Below are positions 1-10,570 of a DNA stretch of 64,000 bases, piece by piece. The stretch is taken from the NCBI GenBank assembly GCA_039707655.1, contig CM077665.1:307396486-307460485 (forward strand), written 5' to 3'. The number at the start of each line of letters is the position of its first letter. Position 1 is the first letter of the stretch. The translations under genes were made by a program, and so were the position numbers. Under the pieces are notes generated by a model that saw nothing but the letters and a program-made list of their open reading frames with translations, ran no database searches and was not told the DNA's origin. Source of the DNA: Elymus sibiricus. Taxonomy: Eukaryota > Streptophyta > Magnoliopsida > Poales > Poaceae.

Positions 1-3000
1 TCCCCGTTGGGTCCAGGAGCTCCGCACCGTCCACCTCGTCCTCCCCATGCTCTGGATCGAGCCCCGGGAGCTCCCACGCCGTCGCCATCGGCCGTTCCCC
101 CTCACCGGACCCGAAGCTCGCCGCCGTCGATCTGCTTCTCTCCGTCGCCTCTAGCTGCACCGGGCCCTCCCGTCAACGACAGTGAGCTTCCCACGTCCTC
201 CTCTTCCTCTGTTAGCTCCCCTAGGCCACTGTAACAAGCTTGCACCGTAGCCGAGCTCTGGTCGCCGCCGCGACCGATGTAGCGCTCGCAGCAGATCAGC
301 TCGAGCAGCGCCACGTCGACCAACGATCTTCTGGTGGTCGTTTGAACCCATTCCGCGCAAAACCCCCTTCGTTTGCTCTCTGTTTCGCTCGCGCCCGTGA
401 TAGCCGAATGCCGCCGCCGCCATTGTTGAAGTTGTGCTCATCTCCGGCCACCTCCGGTCCAGCTGCTGCCACCAAACGACGCGGCTCGTCTCCAGGAACG
501 CATAGGACCAAACCGCGCTCGATTTGGCCCACAGATGGCAAATCCCGAGCCCCTCCCGTGCCTCCGCCGTGGTTTTTGGTCGCCGGCGGCGAGTCGCCGG
601 CCCCCGCTGACGTGGATCGCCCGGGGCCACTGCCAGGGACACTGGCCAGTGGGTCCCGCGGGCCCGGTTGACCGTTTGACCGGGTCAACCTGCTGACTGG
701 ACCTGGTCCAGTCAATGACAGGTGGGTCCCAGTCCCCCTGTGCGTATGACAGTGGGCCAGCCCCGTCAGCTGGCTAATCCAGTGATTAGATTAATAAAAA
801 TAATTATTTATCCCAAATGACTCACTGACAGATGGAGCCCACTTGCTAATTAATCTGTAATTAAATTAAATTAACACTGGATTAAGACTGAGTCACTGAT
901 AGATGGGGCCCACTGGTCAGGTTTGACCAGTCAACCCCCACTGTTGACTGCTGACATCACAGTGATGTCATGCTGACGTCATTAATGCTTTTTCGAATTA
1001 ATTTAATTCTGTGAATTTCAGAAAATGACTAAAACTTTAAAAATTAATAGAAAATAATCCGTAGCTCAGATGAAAAAGTTTTATACATGAAAGTTGATCA
1101 GAAAAATCCCACAAATCCGAATACGTTGTCCGTTCATCCGTCACATGCTCCTAGCATGAAGAACATGGACATTTAGCATTAGGATCATCTGTCCGGTAGT
1201 AGCCCGAGACCCCCCGAAATATCGTCAGATATTCTTCCGATCCGTCTGCGATGTGTAGTACTGCGTTAGTGCATGCCTAGCCCTGCATATTGCCATGTCA
1301 TGCATCGTGATGCATTTGTCTGCTTTATATTTATTGTTTCTCCCCCCTCTTCTTACCGGTAGAGCCCGAGACTGACGCTGCTGCCGGGTACGACTACACC
1401 GCCGGCGATCGGGCCTTTGCCGCAGAGCAGCAAGGCAAGCAACCCCCCCTCCCCTTGAGCATTCCGATATCGCCCATTCTTCCCTCTTATCCTTGCATTA
1501 GATTTTGCTAATGTATTAGTTAGCTCCTATTCTGATGCATAGCCTGCTTTTGATAAACTGCTACCATACCTGCAATCATATCAACTGCTTAGTATAGGTT
1601 GATCAATGAATCCCCAGTGACCCCTTAGTCCCAGTTGCCCCTGCTTCTTCATCGATGACTCGACGACTCGAAGACCCGAAGACTCGGTCAACCGACCGAC
1701 GAGCCAGGCCCCTCACATCACTGCACACCCCTTAAGTATGGCACTGCAGAGCTACTACCGAGTGCCGAGGGTGATACCTCATTTAGCACTCCCGGTGTTA
1801 ATTCTGTAGCGTAGCTAATCGGTCGTGGGTATCGAGGGTGATTCCTCCTTCCCATTTATGGATAGCGACTCTTGTCATACATATACCTCGAGTGGGATCC
1901 ATCGAGGGTGATTCCTCGGATATCCACTTGGTGTATAAACACACAGTTACTTCAACTTGACTTTGTTTACATGTGAAAGACGGGACTGGAGGGACAGGCG
2001 GTACCACCCTGGTTGAGGTGGACCTGAGTTCCCGACAGTCTTGAGACGGGTCGGCCCCAAGGGTACCCGTGTGTAAGATGTGGTGGGATGCGCCGGTAAG
2101 GCATCCAAAGGGTTATGTTGAGGCGTGGACGGGCAGGAGAGGCCCTTGCCACACATCCTCGAGTCGGGGTGACGGGACCGCACTTTATGGGTCGCGCTTG
2201 CCCCGCATTAATAAAATGCTAATGGGTTGGGTATTTGATCTGAGTTGGTCGTTGACCTTATTGCGCACCAAACCATCACGTGGGAGAAGTTATGGGTACT
2301 CAGCGTCGTTGTATCAGCCGAAGCTCTTCGGACGTCAGCAATGGAGCGGCGCGCGCCCGAGTGGCCTGGACGGTGCAACTCTTGGACTAGAGTGTACTAG
2401 GGCTGACCTCGGCCGCGTTCGCATCGTGCAGGAGCGCGTAGGGCAAGTGGGCCCACGACCCCTGTGTGCTTAGGATTTAGACCGGCGGGCTGGCCTCTTC
2501 GTTGAGCCTAGGTGGGGCGACGACGTGTTGCTATCCCGAGGCCGGGCATTACCCAGAAAAGTGTGTCCGGCTGGAGGTGATCAAGCGTGTTGGAGATGCG
2601 GTGCACCCCTGCAGGGATGAATTATCTATTCGAATAGCCGTGTCCACGGTAACAGGACGACTTGGAGTTATACTTTGACCTTCTACAACTATAACTGTGA
2701 CTTAACTTTGAAATGAATGTTGGCTCCGGGATTGCTTTCTCGCAGGGAGTCGAGGAAGAATCTCTGGGCGTGGTTACTTAATAAAATTGCTACAATAATA
2801 TGACTATATAAGAGATACCAGACTACTCTCTTCTAATGCTGCAAGATGCTGAAGATGCTAGTCTTCGATAGGACTAGGCCTTCTCCCTATTCTTGCTTTC
2901 TGCAGTCCGTCCAGATATAACCCCCCCCCCCTTGATAATGATACATACTTAGCATAGTTCTGATGTCAGTCTTGCGAGTACTTTGGATGAGTACTCACCG

Positions 3001-3439
3001 CTGCTTTGCTTTCTCTTTCCCCCTCGATACGATTCTGCGTTCAGACGATGGAGCCCAGGAGATGGAGTACGCCGGAGACGACTACTACACCACCACTGGA
3101 GCCTCCTACTACGTGGAGACTGCGGACGCTCAGGAGTAGTTAGGTTGGCTCCCAGGCAGGAGGCCTCGCCTCTTTCGATCCGCTGCTTATGTTTGTGCTA
3201 GCCTTCTTAAGGCAAAACTTGTTTAACTTATGTCTGTACTCAGATATTATTTTGCTTCCGCTGACTCGTGTTTGTCGAGCTTTGTATTCGAGCCCTCGAG
3301 GCCCCTGGCTTGTAATATGAAGCTGTATGACTTTAGTTTGTGTCTAGTGTTGTGTTGTGATATCGATCAGTGAGTCCCTAATCTTGGTCGTACGCATTGC
3401 GTGTATGTTTAGCGTACGGTCGAAATTGGGGGCGTCACA
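1..3439. mobile_element. Large LTR-retrotransposon-type repeat, left copy, cut by window edge
   Basis: This block ends at 3439 with a TCACA terminus (TGTGACGCCCCC when read on the minus strand), a normal LTR extremity. Positions 683-3439 match 61310-64000 in inverted orientation along their whole length, so it is a multicopy element. The first ~680 bases are GC-rich and open in several frames by composition; no gag or pol motif is visible. Inside are a CT-rich tract with a C10 run near 2923, short repeats of an 8-10 base gactcgaag-like word near 1650-1690, and several copies of CGAGGGTGATTCCTC between 1825 and 1920. Family and transcriptional direction are not determined. It is probably an unusually long LTR or a large non-autonomous derivative. 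Confidence 0.6.
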
Positions 3440-3793
3440 GCTTGCTAGACAAGGCAAAGTGATTTAGAGATGAGGTCGGTTACTGGATGTAACCCGGCCC
3501 GGACTCTTGTAAGCCCAGGGCCTCAACCTGTATATATAAAGGCAAGTTCCCTGGGCGGCTTAAGATACGAAACCTTTGATCGAGAGCTAGGTCAAGCGAA
3601 TCCACTCCCTTGTAATCGATACCCCATCAATACAACTCAAAGCAGGACGTAGGCTTTTACCTCCTTCGAGAGGGGCCGAACCTGGGCAAACATGTGTCTT
3701 TCGTCCCGACCAACCCATTCGAGTTAACCGCCATAGCGATGGCTTCACCCCTAAGTCCTTTCACTAGGACATCTGCCATGATAAAACCATGAC
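3440..3793 (+). mobile_element. Gypsy-type LTR fragment (3' part of an LTR)
   Basis: The segment has the layout of a Triticeae Gypsy LTR 3' half: a TATA box (tatatataaagg near 3531-3542), a leader, a cgaacctgggcaaac motif near 3677-3691 and a terminus ending ccatgaca at 3793. The intact element at 18131-23981 has the same cgaacctgggtaaac motif near its LTR end. The 5' part is missing and the flank at 3440 is the end of the neighbouring repeat, so this is a truncated fragment. No internal domain follows. Confidence 0.5.
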
Positions 3794-4475
3794 AGGACAC
3801 GTTGCGTCTTTGTGTTGTTGCTACTAATGATAAAATGATGGGGTTTACTTACATTAGTTGAGTACTCTTTGTCTACATCATGTCATCGTTCTCCAAGCAT
3901 TACTCCGTCTGTCATGAACTTAATACGTAGAGAGGCAAGCATAGAAGCGCTCTTGAAGTGGAGTAATAGTAGTAGGTGCAGGCAGGAGTCGGCCTATTTG
4001 CTTATGGACGTGATGCCTATATACACATGATCATTGTCGTGAGCATCGCATAATTATTCACTTTTCTATCAATTCCCAACAGTAATTTGTTTACCCACCG
4101 TATGCTTTGCTTATGAGAGATGCCACTAGAGAACTCTACGGCCCCCGGGTCTATTCACTTATATATTCGCAAACGCTATGATTACCTTGCTGTTATTTAT
4201 TACGTTTTATTTTATTTTGCACTTTACTATTAACTACAATTATCTACACAACTCACTTGCTTGCAAATAACGAGATCAAGGGGATTGACGACCCTCTTGC
4301 CAGCGTTGGGTGCAAGTTGTTTGTTCTTTTGTGTGCAGCCGCTGAAGACGGTTGAGGATTGGTATTCCTATTGGTTCGATAAACCTTGGTTTCATAACTG
4401 AGGGAAATACATACCAACTTTGTGTTGCGATTACCAATTCCTCTTCACGGAAAACCCAACGCAGATCACAAGTAT
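3794..4475 (+). mobile_element. Diverged Athila-lineage (Sabrina/WHAM-like) LTR fragment
   Basis: Blocks of this segment align, with many substitutions, to the 3' two thirds of the LTR seen at 58451-60021. Shared words include ctacatcatgtcatcgttct, gcaggcaggagtcgg, cagtaatttg and tggtttcataactgagggaaata. It lacks both LTR ends and any PBS. It is clearly older than the other copies of the group in this window. No coding potential was found. Confidence 0.6.
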
Positions 4476-6322
4476 CAGCTGCCCTAGAGAGTCTTTTTCC
4501 CGATCTCTTGATCCGGGGTTTTCTCTCTTCCGCCAGTCACATTGATCGGCGTTTTCTTTTTGGTTTTCCGATCTAAGATCGGTTTGCGTCGCCAGCCGCC
4601 GCCGTCGACCCCGCGCCTCTACGGACCATCGTCACCCTTCTCCGACCGGGACTGCTCCATCACCACCCGCCTCTGCCGCGCGTGTACGGCCGCCCAGCCC
4701 TCTCCTCGCCGGCCCCGTCGCTGGCTGTTGGGCACGCCGGGTTCGGCCGCCCCGGGCTCGCCAGCTCCGGCCGCATCGGGCTCGGCGGCTGCCGGCCGTC
4801 GGCCTCGCCGGCTTCGGCCGCCACCCTCGTCGGGCCGGCCGCGGCCGTCATCGCCGGCTTCATCTCGGACGCCGCCACCCCGTTTCCACCGAGCGACGTC
4901 CCCGACCTCGCGCTTGATCGGATTGATCACCCGCTCGTCCGCGATCCACCTCATCTACGTCGTGCGACCGATCTGGCCCGTCGGTTGCGCGTGCCTCCAC
5001 AGGTCCCGTGAAGACTGTCCCGAGTAAAGTGCGCCCCTCCGGTTGCGTCGCCCCGTCGGGCTGCAGCGCCGCCGCCCCATGGTTCTCCTAGCGGTTGCAC
5101 CGACTCGCCTGTTGCCGCTACGTCACCCCTTCGGGCCGTAGTGCCGCGACACGCGGTCCACGCAACCCACGAGCCGCCGTAACACCGCCCCTTCGGGCTA
5201 TAATGTCGCGACACCCGGTCCCTGCCGCCACCCGAGGCCGTCCCCGTGGTTGCACCGACCCGCGCACCGCCGCGGCACGCGGTTCACGCAGTCGCCCAGA
5301 GGTCTTCCCGTCGTTGCCCTGACTGCCTGCTGCCGCTGCATCGCCCCTTCGGGGCATAGCGCCGCGGCCCGCGGTTAACTCTATCGTCTCCGCGCGTCGA
5401 CTCTACGTGGTATGCACCGCGCGACCTCACTTGGCGCGGGAACGCCACCGTCCGCACTGGTCTTCGTCACGTTGTCGGGTTCTTCCTCGCCTACTTCGAG
5501 CCTCGCCGTCGTCGTCAGGCCGCGACCGCCGCTCTTCTTCGACGCCACTGCAGCTCGCTCACCCGAGCCACGCCGCCAGTCCACCCCCTTCTTCTTCGTC
5601 CAGCACTAGCTCATCGCCAGCGTCGCCGTCGTCTACCCCGACCACTTCATTTACTCCGACCACCGCGGGCGACATCGCTCCCCCCCGGCCGATTTGCCGC
5701 AACAGTCGTCGAGTCCTTCTATGCTAGCCTCCTCGACATGGCATACAAGTTGTGTGCAGGTCCCCGTCTACGCATGCCCGGTGCTGGCAACACCGACGCG
5801 TGCCTTTGTCCCCGATGTGTTCCCAGGTCTGGCAAGCCTGGAGTGACGTATCATCAACATCGACTTCGTCCGTCTATGCATGCCCGGTGCTGGCAACACC
5901 AATGTGTGCATTCGTCCACGACGTGTCCCCGGACTTGACAATCCCGGCACGACGCGTCTCAACTTCGTCTTCTTCCCGGCGCACCACTACTTCGACACCA
6001 CTGCGCCCATGACTAACTCGACGTCTCCTTGCGCCCGCGGCTCCTCGGCGACTACCTCGACACTGGCTACCCCGACTCGACATCGACCACGGCGTTCTTC
6101 GCACGGCTACCTCAACCACGGCTACACCACCCTACGCTCTCGGCTACTTCGACATCGGCACAAAGGGCTACCGCCTTGCTTGAGCAACCTCGTCGGTTTC
6201 TACTCCAGCCACGACTTCCGCGATGCATCGACCATTACGAATGTGGGGGGATGACCGTTGGCTTACCTTCGGATTCTTCTCCATTCTCACCGTCTGCGTC
6301 GCTACGGTTGTGACTGCGGGGG
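4476..6322 (+). mobile_element. Internal region of a non-autonomous Copia-like element
   Basis: This GC-rich stretch lies immediately upstream of a short LTR at 6323-6480. Reading frames are open on both strands by composition, and none shows capsid, protease, integrase or reverse-transcriptase motifs. It is built from degenerate internal repeats: a unit containing ccccttcggg near 5123, 5188 and 5344, and a 106-bp direct duplication at 5772. The last ~75 bases before the LTR match the piece at 16573-16648 on the other strand, which supports the family assignment. The 5' LTR is missing. Only a mobilised, non-coding role is inferred. Confidence 0.5.
5772..5983 (+). repeat. Direct duplication, two ~106-bp units
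   Basis: The units start at about 5772 and 5878, each with gcatgcccggtgctggcaac, and continue with diverging but alignable sequence (gtgtgc/gcgtgc, cgtccac/gtccccg and so on). The period is near 106 bases, not a multiple of three, which argues against a selected reading frame. Confidence 0.6.
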
Positions 6323-6480
6323 TGTTGAGTATAATGATTAGTTAGGAAATATGAGATAGACTAGGATTTGTTCTGCCTTGTCTTGTACTCCAAGTTGATC
6401 ATGTACTTCTATATGTATGCCCACGAGCCTCAAGCAATAACCATTGATTCCACCAATATCCCTCTCTATTCCCTTCAACA
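6323..6480 (+). mobile_element. Short Copia-type LTR (3' LTR), 158 bp
   Basis: The LTR begins TGTTGAGTATAATG directly after a purine tract (actgcggggg) that serves as polypurine tract, and ends CCCTTCAACA, giving TGTTGA...TCAACA inverted termini. A homologous LTR with the same upstream tract lies on the minus strand at 16418-16572. The length suits short-LTR Copia or TRIM-like elements. The partner 5' LTR was not found here. Confidence 0.75.
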
Positions 6481-7481
6481 CTAGTGTAGCATAAATTCTA
6501 AATGAAAGTTCAACTTAACAGTCTCCATCGAGAACCGGTATATAAACAATGTTTTGGAACTAAGAGATGAGATGTGCCAATGAGACTTTGTGGGGGATTG
6601 TTGGATTTTTGCTAGTAGGCCTTTGGCCCAACGCCCAACTAAAATCTGAAATTCTCATGGCCCATTTGAGTTGATTGTGTGTGGTGTGAGTGGGACTAAA
6701 GTTTAGTCTCACACCGCTAGTTGGGAGAGAGCTACACCACCTTATAAGGCGAGCTCTTCTAGCACTTGTAAGAGAATGAGAAGAGAAGAGGCCCTCGCGC
6801 ACTCCTCCTTGCTCGCCTCGCCACGCCTCATCACGACGCGCCGCGGGTTGCGGGATTGAGCCGAGCCGAGCTCATACCTACACTCTTATTTTTACCGGTC
6901 AGGAACGAAGAGTCCGTAACAGACGCGCCACGATCGGAGACGTCAGATCGTGGGCTGTAACCGACTCAGACGTGGGTCCAGTCCACATCTCTCCACCTTG
7001 CCGCGCATATATACGCGAGGTCTCTGCCAACCCTAGCTGTCGTCACAACATATGGTTTCGCACCGTTCCAGATCATTGCGCCGCCCAGGCCCCCGAAACC
7101 CCGCCTCTCGTGATCCTGTACGGGAGAGAGGTTTTAGGGGAGCGCACTCGCGCGACTGCTGGCAGCGACGATTTTCTCAACGACGACTTCTTTCCCGATC
7201 TCACTTCCTCAACGAAATGGGTGACAACATCAACGTCGGCGGTTCAGCTCCCGCTGCACCGTATGCGATCTTGTCCTCTCTGTTTGAAATCACTGTATGC
7301 GATCTTGTCCTCTCTGTTTGAAATCATGCTAGAATTCTTATGTCTAGTTTGTGTGGTAAATTTAATCTTTTCGTCTACTATGCTAGTCCGCATGATTAAT
7401 TCAATCTGTGCCATTGCCATCATGATTTATTTACTGTTTAATCAGATTAAATCTCATAGTAATTTGCTGATATATTCAACA
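6481..7481 (+). mobile_element. Copia-like 3' end: internal tail plus long LTR (6599-7481)
   Basis: Positions 6481-6598 are a short internal tail ending in the purine tract tttgtgggggat. The LTR then starts TGTTGGATTTTTGC at 6599 and most plausibly ends at 7481 (gatatattcaaca), giving TGTTG...CAACA termini. A TATA-like gcatatatacgcg lies near 7005-7017, followed by a GC-rich leader with an ATG near 7218. The 5' portion of the element is missing, so no TSD can be checked. The right boundary is less certain than the left one. Confidence 0.5.
7261..7326 (+). repeat. 34-bp tandem duplication
   Basis: Two adjacent copies of a 34-bp unit beginning gtatgcgatcttgtcctctc start at 7261 and 7295. They are identical over the compared length, so this is a recent slippage or microduplication inside the LTR. 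Confidence 0.9.
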
Positions 7482-8740
7482 GTATGCTACCGCACGGATT
7501 GGATTGATCGTGTCCCTTTTTTTCAATCCATCAGCTCATCTGCCATTGGTGCACAAGTCTGGCCTGGCCGTTTCAGAGAGAATTGTGAGGGTAAAGGAAT
7601 GAGAAAAATACTGCAGATTTTTTTTGGAACAGGCAGATTAGTTTTCCTAGCACCAATTTAGCAATTTTCTTAGAGTATGTCATATTTAGATGAACCAATT
7701 TCCATCTTCATCTTGTCTCAAAATGAACCTTCAGCTCTCAATAAAAAGTGTGACATGAGAGACAGAAATTTAATAATTTCACATTTGTTACAATTTATTT
7801 AGAGAAATCTAGGCAGTTCCCCTCCCATCAACGGTATCAGCATTCCGCCAGACGAGCTGCGCTACAAGTAGGAAAAATCCGGTTTAAAATGTGGAGCCCT
7901 GATGTACACGAGCCGCGATTGGTTAGACGCAGCGCATGTAACGAAGGGCCCGCGTCCATCTCCCAGGCGTGTAACCGCGGCAGCTCATCCGATTAGGGTA
8001 ACCCGCTGCCACTTGACTTACACCTGGTTAGCACAAAATACGTTTTTCCTTTTTTGCAAATATATAAGAAAATCAGGATCAAAAGATAACCAAACAAAAA
8101 AGGGAAAATAAGTCGTGTTGCAAGGTGGATGTGGCAGCCGCTTCATGAGCGAACGCGGATGTGAACATGAACCGCGTGCGCCCGTCGAATAACGGCCGCC
8201 GAGAAAATCAAATCAAATCCAATCCTCTTCGTCTCGCTGGGTATGGGAGGCGGCCAAGGAACCGGGGTCATCCTGGCACCACATCACCAGCTCAACTCAC
8301 GAGAGGAGGAGAGAAATCGATAAGCACGATTCGGCGGTGGGATGTGTCAGATCTCGACAAGAGCGAATCCGTGTGGAAAACCCGAAGAGACGCTCGGTCA
8401 GATGATCGACTGGTTCGCGTGTTGCTGGTGGTCAGAAGGCGCTCGGCCACCGCCGAAGCCGGCTGCGCGCCGCTGAACCAGCGAAACCAGGAAAGAAAGA
8501 AACAACAATCTGCAAATAAGAGAGATCCGAACAAAACGCAAGCGATGAGAGAGGAAGAGGGGAGATTCTTCTACCGAAGACGGGGAGGGCTGCCGTTGAG
8601 TTGCGGCGGCGCTGGTTATATATATAGGGCGCATGGAGAGGTTCTCGCGCTAGGGTTTTCTGGCAACTCCCCGATGGCGTGAAAAGACCTACCACAGGGA
8701 GGTCAGTTTTTTGTAGGCTCAAACCAGGCCTAGGAACAGG
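7482..8740. other. Low-copy sequence, no intact gene
   Basis: The stretch does not match any other repeat in the window. The left part (7640-7810) is AT-rich. The right part (7880-8690) is GC-richer and gene-flank-like, ending in a promoter-like block. Reading frames of 60-170 codons are present, but none has a recognisable domain or splice structure that I could follow. Confidence 0.4.
8617..8676 (+). promoter_or_regulatory. Promoter-like fragment: TATA box, telo-box-type element, ATG
   Basis: A TATATATATA run at 8617-8626 is followed 25 bases later by TAGGGTTTT (8651-8659), the reverse complement of the telo-box common in 5' UTRs of plant housekeeping and ribosomal genes, and by ATGGCG at 8674. 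The frame then stops at once (TGA), and the sequence downstream runs into AT-rich repeat. This looks like the 5' end of a gene whose body has been lost. Confidence 0.35.
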
Positions 8741-8759
8741 CCCGTGCATACGTATCAAC

Positions 8760-9220
8760 GGGACGGGAGCTTTTTTTCGTTTCTGTTTTTCTGTTTATTC
8801 TTCTTTTTTCTTTTCTTTTCAGTTTCCTTTTCGTTTCTATTTTTACTTTTTATTTTTTTAAGTTTATTTTCATTTTTACAGAAACTTCAGAAATTTAAGA
8901 AAACTTTCCGTTTTCAAATTTTGTTCACAAATTCAAAAAATGTTCACGTTTCAAATACGGTCCAGGGATATTAAAAAATCTTCGAGGTTTCCAAATTTTG
9001 TTTGAAATTATAAAAAAATATCCTTCTTTTCAAATTGGTTCAAAGATTTAAAAATGTTCGGGTGTTTGTGGTTTCAAATTTTGTTTGTGTTTCTCAAAAA
9101 AATGATCAAAAATTTCAAACAAAATGTTTGTTTTCAAATTTTGTTTGTGCTTCTTTAGGAAATGTTCGTGTTTTAAAAAAAGTTTTTGTTAAAAAAAAAA
9201 TACAGTGATCTCAGTCCGGT
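8760..9220. repeat. AT-rich degenerate repeat tract
   Basis: The tract consists of pyrimidine runs followed by many imperfect copies of words such as tttcaaattttg and aaatgttc on both strands. Such tracts are common in Triticeae intergenic DNA. No coding or transposon termini are visible. Confidence 0.6.
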
Positions 9221-9247
9221 TAGGTCGCTACAATACATGATATCCCC

Positions 9248-9885
9248 GCTTGCTTCGCTGCCTCTGCCTACGCGAATGGGCCGGCCTAGTCGTCGGTTGT
9301 CTGTGCGTTGCCCCACCAATCTGCCACAAAAATCGGCAGATAGAAGCTCCGGGAAGATTGTTTGTTCAATCCTCTCTGCATCTCTCTATTCAATCCTCTC
9401 CATCAGGTACACTATCAAAGTTGGCCACACCTCTGGGCGATGTGTGTTGTATGCAGAGGTCTAAGGGTGAAAGTGGTTATGATAATTTCTTTTGAATCCA
9501 TTTTTATTGGGGACGTAAGAGATTTTTGGCATCCGACAACAATCTGATACGAATCCTAGTTATTAGTGAAGCTTTAAGTATTAACCAGTAATACATGAAA
9601 GTTATCTTTACTTATGAGACAAAGACATATGCTTGTCAATATTTTATTTGGCTTATTTTAATACCATCTGGTGCTTTAGGTGTTCTTAAAGTGTATATCT
9701 ATAAATATTTGCTGATATTTATGTATAATTTCCGTTCAAAACCAACCGGCCCACGCAGGCCCTTATGCTACAGTCTAACTACATGGACTCTTGACAGTGT
9801 TTCTGGTGGAGAGGATTGAACAGAGTGATGCAGAAAGGATTGAACGAACAATCATCGCGCAGGCAGAGGCAGCGAAGCAAGACAC
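9248..9885. repeat. Interrupted long inverted repeat (foldback)
   Basis: The outer arm 9248-9272 (cttgcttcgctgcctctgcc) is matched in reverse complement at about 9860-9885. A second arm at 9358-9420 (gttcaatcctctctgcatct) is matched at about 9795-9855. The loop is ~370 bases and the arms contain unmatched insertions. It may be a decayed foldback or TIR transposon; no TSD could be fixed and no transposase frame is present. Confidence 0.6.
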
Positions 9886-9890
9886 AACGA

Positions 9891-10570
9891 TCACCATAGG
9901 GATGCAAGCGGACCACATGTCCACGACCATCCTCAAAGGAAAATTTGCACTAATCTTCAATACTTTAATAATCATGTTAGTCCACTTGCATCCCTAGATC
10001 ACCATGAGTCCATGACACAAGACAGAGTGTCTGCTTAATTTCTTGAGGTTAATTAATTCCATCACCTTGTTTATTTCTCTACGATCAACCTCTCTTGTAT
10101 TCCCTCCGTTAAAGTTAATACAAAGTTGAGACATTTATTTTGAGACAGAAAAGATTCCGTGCATGGCGGTCATTAAAAACATTCCGAACATGGGCGTCGC
10201 ATGAAAAACAGAATGCAGAAATTTTAAACCTTTCCACTGAGCAACGCGAAGGATCTGAACTCTGTGACTCTAAAAGTGCTAGTTTCCAATGAAAAAATAG
10301 GCGGTGTAATAATATTATACAGCGAGAACATTACCGCAGCTTCAACAGCACGGATGCCGCATCAGTTAATCAGCTGGTCTGGTCTGGCCAGGTAAGCATG
10401 CAGACCAGATAAATAACACAAGTCTAATAATCTTACAGCAACATGCCATTACAATAGACACCGCATTGTTGTACCTGTACCACTGCTTTCCAAGATATGC
10501 CAAACTTGCAGATGAGCAAAAACCTACCACATCTCCGTGCGTTTCTACATTGTACTCCAGGGCCATTGCC
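9891..10570. other. 3' flank of the SAM-domain gene
   Basis: Apart from a short Stowaway-type remnant this is unique-looking sequence. The part adjoining 10571 must hold the 3' UTR and polyadenylation region of the minus-strand gene. No clear poly(A) signal was singled out. Confidence 0.45.
10098..10155. mobile_element. Stowaway-type MITE remnant
   Basis: The segment starts tattccctccgtt, the typical TA-flanked terminus of Triticeae Stowaway MITEs, and contains the characteristic tacaaagttgagacatttatttt. The second terminus is degraded, so this is a deletion derivative. Confidence 0.6.

Noticed and set aside
2983..3201. A 72-codon frame in the left large repeat, partly conserved at 61521-61763
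   Set aside because: The two copies diverge by frameshifts and end differently, as expected of conserved LTR DNA rather than a protein under selection.
4542..5727. Long frames in the GC-rich Copia-like interior
   Set aside because: They are open on both strands with degenerate internal repeats whose periods are not multiples of three, so the openness is compositional.
6972..7661. A 229-codon frame across the long Copia LTR
   Set aside because: It runs through LTR leader sequence, the 34-bp tandem duplication and the probable LTR end, and has no domain.
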